Below the pieces are notes generated by a model, which saw nothing but the letters and a program-made list of their open reading frames with translations, was not told the origin of the DNA and did no database searches. A stretch of DNA of 10,505 nt, from NCBI GenBank assembly GCA_964540295.1, contig CAZIMT010000113.1:1-10505 (forward strand). Direction: 5' to 3'. Numbering within the stretch: the first letter of the stretch is position 1; each line of letters begins with the position of its first letter. Both the position numbers and the translations under genes were made by a program. Source of the stretch: CAZCPB01 sp964540295. GTDB taxonomy: Bacteria > Planctomycetota > Phycisphaerae > Phycisphaerales > UBA1924. This document shows positions 7,575 through 10,505 of this stretch, piece after piece.

Positions 7575-8225
7575 ATGACCAGGCCTCATCCCGAGCTTCG
7601 ATCAGGTTCATCGGGTCCACGATCATCGGATCGCGCGCGACCGAGGTTGGCCGCAACGATCCGGACGGTGCATGTTCTCAGCCTCGCTATTTGGCTCGCG
7701 AGCCTACTGATGGCGGGGGTTTCTGCGGCCATCGTTTTTCCGACGACGAGGGCGCTGGCGCCGAGGCTTCCGGCGTATGAGGCGTTCGTGGGCGAGCACT
7801 GGAAGATCGCGGCCGGGCACATTCAGCAGCGGATCTTTCTGGCGTGCGATGCCGGGCAGTTGGTGTGCGGCGGCGTCGCTTTTCTGACGCTGGGGTTGAT
7901 GCTGATCGGGGTGGGGCTGCCGCGACTAGAGAAGCGTGCAGCGACGACGATCCGTGTGCTCGCGACGGCGGCGGCGCTGATCGTGCTGTGCTATCACCTG
8001 CTGGTGCTCTCGCCGCGGATGCAACAGAATCTCACTGCGTATTGGTCCAACGCGGAGGGCGGAAGGCAGGCCGAGGCGGAGGTGGCGCAGGCAGCATTCG
8101 AGGTGGATCATCCGACGGCGAGCCGGGCGTTGTCGTTGCTGGCGGCGTGCGTGGCGGCGTCGCTTCTGGCATCTGTATGGGGGCTCGCTCGACCGATGAG
8201 TTCGCAGGGCGAAGGATCGCGATGA
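7575..8225 (+). CDS. DUF4149/TMEM205-like four-helix membrane protein
   Basis: A 216-residue protein with a basic N-terminal segment and four probable membrane helices at about residues 33-55 (VHVLSLAIWLASLLMAGVSA), 95-114, 122-145 and 182-204. The first helix, with H-x-L-x-L-A-x-x-x-W and a following VFP, recalls DUF4149 (TMEM205-like) proteins. A polar loop between helices 3 and 4 contains LSPRMQQ and a Glu/Ala-rich helix. The function of the family is unsettled. The start is uncertain: ATG at 7575 has no clear ribosome-binding site and the first 25 codons have weak G/C bias, so a downstream start such as the TTG near 7648 is possible. The end overlaps the nth start codon by 4 bases (ATGA), so the two are coupled, perhaps only for expression. 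Confidence 0.65.
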   Translation: MTRPHPELRSGSSGPRSSDRARPRLAATIRTVHVLSLAIWLASLLMAGVSAAIVFPTTRALAPRLPAYEAFVGEHWKIAAGHIQQRIFLACDAGQLVCGGVAFLTLGLMLIGVGLPRLEKRAATTIRVLATAAALIVLCYHLLVLSPRMQQNLTAYWSNAEGGRQAEAEVAQAAFEVDHPTASRALSLLAACVAASLLASVWGLARPMSSQGEGSR

Positions 8226-8938
8226 AGAAGCCTGTTCCCGGAAAACCGAGAACGAGCGGTGACGGCCTGCCCTTTGCGTTGCCTCAGGTCAGCGTGAGCG
8301 AGCGTCGGCGTGCGGGGAAGCTCTTTGATGCGTTGGAGCGTGAGTATCCCAATGCGGTGTGCGAGTTGAGTTTCAGCTCGCCGCACGAGCTGCTGGTGGC
8401 GACGATCCTGTCGGCGCAGGCGACGGACATGGGCGTGAACAAGGCGACGCCCGCACTCTTTAAGAAGTTCCCAACCCCGGCCGATTACGTAAAGGTGACG
8501 CCCGAACAGATCGAGCCGTTCATCAAGAGCATCGGGCTTTTTCGCAACAAGGCCAAGGCGGTTCACGCGGCGATGACGAAGGTTGCGGGGCGGTTCGGCG
8601 GCGTGGTACCGCAGATGATGGAGGAGCTGCTGACTCTTCGCGGCGTGGCTCGGAAGACCGCGAACGTGGTGCTGGGTAATGCGTTCGGCATCAACGACGG
8701 GTTTGTGGTGGACACGCACGTGCAGAGATTGGCGCAGCGGTTCGGGCTAGTAAAGGCGGGCACGTCGGTGCCGATGATCGAGCGGCGGCTTATGGCGCTT
8801 GTGCCGCGTGAAAAGTGGTGTACAGGGTCGCATGTGCTGATCTGGCATGGGAGACGCGCGTGCAAGGCACGAGGGAGCCGGTGCTCGGAGCATCCGATCT
8901 GCGCCGAGTTTGGGAGAGCATGCGAGCTTGGGCGATAG
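8222..8938 (+). CDS. nth: Endonuclease III (DNA glycosylase/AP lyase)
   Basis: A 238-residue enzyme for base-excision repair. It removes oxidised pyrimidines and cuts the abasic strand. The ATG at 8222 follows GAAGGA and overlaps the upstream stop. Family signatures are clear: ELSFSSPHELLVATILSAQATD (48-69), VNKATPALF, IGLFRNKAKAV, the helix-hairpin-helix LRGVARKTANVVLGNAFG (139-156) with catalytic K145, and VVDTHVQRL with catalytic D164. The tail has four cysteines (C214, C221, C227, C234), as expected for a 4Fe-4S cluster. Their spacing is C-x6-C-x5-C-x6-C, not the usual C-x6-C-x2-C-x5-C, and H224 occupies the place of the normal third ligand. The N-terminus carries about 25 extra residues compared with E. 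coli Nth. This is the functional counterpart of the degenerate relative at 1092-2054. Confidence 0.95.
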   Translation: MKKPVPGKPRTSGDGLPFALPQVSVSERRRAGKLFDALEREYPNAVCELSFSSPHELLVATILSAQATDMGVNKATPALFKKFPTPADYVKVTPEQIEPFIKSIGLFRNKAKAVHAAMTKVAGRFGGVVPQMMEELLTLRGVARKTANVVLGNAFGINDGFVVDTHVQRLAQRFGLVKAGTSVPMIERRLMALVPREKWCTGSHVLIWHGRRACKARGSRCSEHPICAEFGRACELGR

Positions 8939-9040
8939 TGTGCGGAAGCCGCGAGTACGAGGTTCGAAGAAGTCAAAAGTCGGCTCGGAGAACCTACTTA
9001 CCTGGGATTCATCTGGAACTGCTTCGAGGTCGTTCAGAAA

Positions 9041-9114
9041 TATGCCCGACAGGAGTTGAACCTGTAACCTCTGCCTTCGGAGGGCAGCGCTCTATCCAGT
9101 TGAGCTACGGGCAC
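9041..9114 (-). tRNA. tRNA-Arg(CCG)
   Basis: A complete 74-base cloverleaf on the minus strand. The acceptor GTGCCCG pairs with CGGGCAT (first pair G-U, the rest Watson-Crick), then TA, D-stem GCTC/GAGC with GG in a 9-base loop. The anticodon stem CTGCC/GGCAG encloses loop CTCCGAA, giving anticodon CCG (plus-strand 9078-9080) for CGG codons. A five-base variable loop AGGTT and T-arm ACAGG-TTCAACT-CCTGT follow. The discriminator is A and the CCA end is not encoded (TTT follows). CGG suits the high G+C genome. It lies 73 bp downstream of the acylphosphatase gene in the same direction and might share its transcript. Confidence 0.95.
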
Positions 9115-9187
9115 GTGCGCCTATTCTCGGTCGGATGCTACGGCGGCCGTGGGCTTCGGGCAACCGGGCGAGATCCTTGGGCTGGAG

Positions 9188-9457
9188 CTATCGATGGATT
9201 TCGAAGCCGGTTTCATCGGGCTCGGGGGACACCGGCGTCGCGTGCTCGCGGTGGATAAGGCCCAACATGCGGGAACGCAGGTCGGCCAGAAAGTACTCGA
9301 CCGCTCGGCCAGCGCCCTGAGCTTCGAGCAGGACGGAATCGTCGGGGTCGTTGCGGACCCAGCCGGTGACTTGATGCTGTTGAGCGATGCCGCGAGCGGT
9401 GGCCCGGAATCCGACGCCTTGGACGCGGCCGACGAAGACGATGCGGAGTCGGTTCAT
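9188..9457 (-). CDS. Acylphosphatase
   Basis: An 89-residue protein of normal acylphosphatase length that hydrolyses acyl phosphates. The signature VGRVQGVGFRATA (9-21) contains the phosphate-binding loop and catalytic R18, and GWVRN (32-36) ends in catalytic N36. Next come the usual DPDDSVLLEAQG strand and a helix. The C-terminal part, ending ETGFEIHR, matches the family's final strand. ATG at 9457 is chosen because it sits a few residues before the first strand (RLRIVFVG), as is normal. The open frame continues 47 codons further upstream, but that part has no family similarity and crosses short DNA repeats. The gene is divergent from dnaG and upstream of tRNA-Arg. The physiological substrate in bacteria is not settled. 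Confidence 0.92.
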   Translation of the reverse strand: MNRLRIVFVGRVQGVGFRATARGIAQQHQVTGWVRNDPDDSVLLEAQGAGRAVEYFLADLRSRMLGLIHREHATPVSPEPDETGFEIHR

Positions 9458-9490
9458 GGGTTTGGTTCCGATGTCGGTCACATCAGAAGT

Positions 9491-9523
9491 ATTGGGCGAG
9501 TGTTGGGCGAGTGTTGGGACGAG
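9491..9523. repeat. Three imperfect 10-12-bp tandem copies
   Basis: ATTGGGCGAG, TGTTGGGCGAG and TGTTGGGACGAG follow one another directly upstream of the acylphosphatase start on the opposite strand. They could be an operator-like array for acylphosphatase or simple slippage. Nothing else supports a binding site. Confidence 0.6.
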
Positions 9524-9540
9524 GGACCTTGCGGGCTGGG

Positions 9541-9556
9541 CGGTCTGGGAAGACCG
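9541..9556. other. Short perfect hairpin
   Basis: CGGTCT-GGGA-AGACCG is a 6-bp perfect inverted repeat with a four-base loop. On the plus strand the loop is GGGA, which fits the stable GNRA class. On the minus strand it would lie in the acylphosphatase leader. No T-run follows on the minus strand, so it is not an ordinary terminator there. Confidence 0.45.
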
Positions 9557-9603
9557 AAAACACCGGGTGAGCGCCCCACTCTCGCACGACTTGGCCACTT
9601 TGT

Positions 9604-9631
9604 TTGATTCATCTCAAATCTGTGCTAGTCT
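9604..9631 (+). promoter_or_regulatory. Candidate sigma-70-type promoter reading toward dnaG
   Basis: TTGATT (9604-9609) and TAGTCT (9626-9631) are separated by 16 bases, and TGC immediately before the second box resembles an extended -10. The local A/T content is clearly higher than in the surrounding DNA. Transcription would start near 9638, giving a leader of about 490 bases before dnaG or a separate small RNA. Confidence 0.4.
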
Positions 9632-9675
9632 TGAAACGGAACCGAGCACGCTCGCTCATTGGATCCAGCGCCACC

Positions 9676-9710
9676 GGCGAGAAACAGGCTAGATCGGCCC
9701 GTTTCTCGCC
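9676..9710 (+). other. Perfect 10-bp hairpin in the region before dnaG
   Basis: GGCGAGAAAC at 9676-9685 is exactly complementary to GTTTCTCGCC at 9701-9710. Inside, after one A/C mismatch, GGC (9687-9689) can pair with GCC (9697-9699) around a 7-base loop. No T-run follows, so it is not a standard terminator. It starts about 40 bases after the predicted transcription start of the promoter at 9604-9631. It could be an RNA structural element or, as DNA, a binding site for a dimeric regulator. Confidence 0.6.
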
Positions 9711-9756
9711 CCTCGGCCGCACGGATCGACCCGATTCGCGAGCGTTGCGGCGCGAA

Positions 9757-9783
9757 GAAGAATGGTTGGGAAGAATTGGTTGG
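9757..9783 (+). repeat. Tandem 13/14-bp direct repeat
   Basis: GAAGAATGGTTGG (9757-9769) is followed at once by GAAGAATTGGTTGG (9770-9783), which differs by one extra T. It directly follows the small TTCGCG/CGCGAA hairpin at 9735-9756. The one-base difference argues against a protein-coding repeat. Confidence 0.8.
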
Positions 9784-10130
9784 AGAACGTGCGAGCCGAT
9801 CGTGTTGGCGGCGGCCGCGACAATTCGAGACGATGACGCCCCGGACAATGTTCGAGGCCCTGTGTTGGTTCTTGATCTCTTCCCGGTGTTTTTTTCTGAG
9901 CCCGCGCCGCTCGTCCTGTGTGAATTGATTTTCTTGGTGAGGCGTGCGTTGTGCATCCTGGCGAGGCCATGCTCGCGTTGAGTCGGATGGGCGGCGATGG
10001 TGGTGCTCGGATGTGGCTCGGGTGTGCGTGGGTTTGTGTCTGTGTTGGTGGCGGGAGGTTTCTAGCACGGGGCCGATGGGTTTATGGACAGACGTTCTGA
10101 CGGATGGTAATCGCAAGGAACTCAGCGAAC

Positions 10131-10505
10131 GTGAGCACGCTTTTTCGTGATACCAACTCAGGCGGCGGCCGCGACAACGGCGATATTCGGCGCGTCCAGG
10201 ACGCCTCGGACATCGTGCGTATCGTCGGCGAGCACGTCGTGCTCAAGCCCAAGGGCCGCGAGTTTGTGGGTCTGTGCCCGTTTCATGACGACCACAAGCC
10301 GTCGATGGGGGTGGTGCCGCACAAGCAGATTTTTCACTGTTTCGTGTGCGGCTCGGGCGGCGACGTGTTCAGCTTTGTGCGCAAGTTCCACGGGATGGAG
10401 TTCCGCGAGGCGCTTGAGTATCTGGCCGAGCGGGCGGGGATCGAGTTGACGCCGTGGCGGCCGACGGGGGGACGCGGGGCGAGTAGCGGCGGGTCGGGCG
10501 AGAGT
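10131..10505 (+). CDS. dnaG: DNA primase, N-terminal part (runs off the window)
   Basis: DnaG makes the RNA primers for lagging-strand replication. The frame is open from GTG at 10131 to the end of the window (125 codons), with AAGGAA ten bases before the start. The zinc-binding domain is complete: DIRRVQDASDIVRIVGEHV (18-36), LKPKGREFVGLCPFHDDHKP (38-57) with C49 and H52, FHCFVCGSGGDVFSFV (68-83) with C70 and C73, and EFREALEYLAERAGIEL. These give the C-x2-H-x17-C-x2-C ligand set. Residues 1-17 are an extra, Gly/Asn-rich leader before the conserved domain. After AGIEL the sequence becomes Gly/Ser-rich, the usual linker to the polymerase (TOPRIM) domain, which lies outside the window. Confidence 0.95.
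   Translation, partial: MSTLFRDTNSGGGRDNGDIRRVQDASDIVRIVGEHVVLKPKGREFVGLCPFHDDHKPSMGVVPHKQIFHCFVCGSGGDVFSFVRKFHGMEFREALEYLAERAGIELTPWRPTGGRGASSGGSGES

Larger units (their letters stand above)
9458..10130. other. 673-bp non-coding region between acylphosphatase and dnaG
   Basis: This divergent spacer should hold the promoters of both neighbours but is long for that purpose. Open frames exist on both strands, but none has a recognisable product, a good ribosome-binding site or steady G/C third-position bias. It contains a short repeat cluster and hairpin near the acylphosphatase side (9491-9556), a promoter-like element at 9604-9631, a perfect 10-bp hairpin at 9676-9710, a smaller hairpin at 9735-9756 (TTCGCG/CGCGAA), a direct repeat at 9757-9783 and a T7 run at 9889-9895. 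The part from 9985 to 10080 is G/T-rich on the plus strand. I did not recognise RNase P RNA, tmRNA, 6S or SRP RNA. A long structured leader or unknown small RNA is possible. Confidence 0.5.

Noticed and set aside
8847..9059. Frame-shifted basic tail (RKPRVRGSKKSK) continuing past the nth stop codon
   Set aside because: It could be the true C-terminus if a frameshift existed, but the nth frame reads cleanly through all four cysteines to its own stop, so no shift is needed.
9889..9895. T7 run before dnaG as an intrinsic terminator
   Set aside because: I found no stable stem directly in front of the T-run.
9604..9981. Plus-strand frame of 125 codons in the spacer before dnaG
   Set aside because: No family similarity, no ribosome-binding site, irregular third-position bias, and it overlaps the promoter-like element and hairpins.

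Overview
The window is about two-thirds G+C, uses GTG starts often (the HhH-fold gene, the TPR gene, yebC and dnaG, and possibly the TIM-barrel gene), and carries mostly housekeeping genes. The gene types, especially a Nth-like paralogue beside rbfA, a giant secreted TPR protein and a DUF4149-like membrane protein, suggest an uncultured or environmental planctomycete, perhaps class Phycisphaerae. That placement is an inference from gene style, not from a marker tree.

Layout. (1) 1-2054, plus strand: the end of an unidentified gene, rbfA (30S maturation) and a catalytically degenerate endonuclease III-like protein. They are joined by 4-base stop/start overlaps (ATGA, GTGA), so they are almost certainly one operon. 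rbfA and the Nth-like gene both end in long low-complexity tails encoded by 12-bp tandem repeats. (2) 2055-2190: a spacer with a weak terminator-like element. (3) 2191-6702, plus: a 1244-residue secreted TPR protein followed 12 bp later by yebC. (4) 6720-7517, minus: a sugar-phosphate-isomerase-like TIM barrel that has lost the usual metal-ligand motifs, convergent with yebC and divergent from the next unit. (5) 7575-8938, plus: a four-helix membrane protein (DUF4149/TMEM205-like) overlapping nth, a true endonuclease III with unusual cysteine spacing. (6) 9041-9114, minus: tRNA-Arg(CCG), just downstream of an acylphosphatase gene (9188-9457, minus). (7) 9458-10130: a 673-bp region without a convincing gene. 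It contains a promoter-like element, a perfect 10-bp hairpin and short repeats, and is a candidate structured leader or small RNA. (8) 10131 to the end, plus: the 5' part of dnaG, with its zinc-binding domain intact.

The genes serve translation (rbfA, tRNA-Arg), gene regulation or translation (yebC), DNA replication (dnaG), base-excision repair (nth) and small-molecule hydrolysis (acylphosphatase). I see no phage, transposon, CRISPR or defence module. The most interesting items are the repeat-built tails in the rbfA operon, the degenerate Nth paralogue, the non-canonical Fe-S ligand spacing of Nth, and the structured region in front of dnaG.
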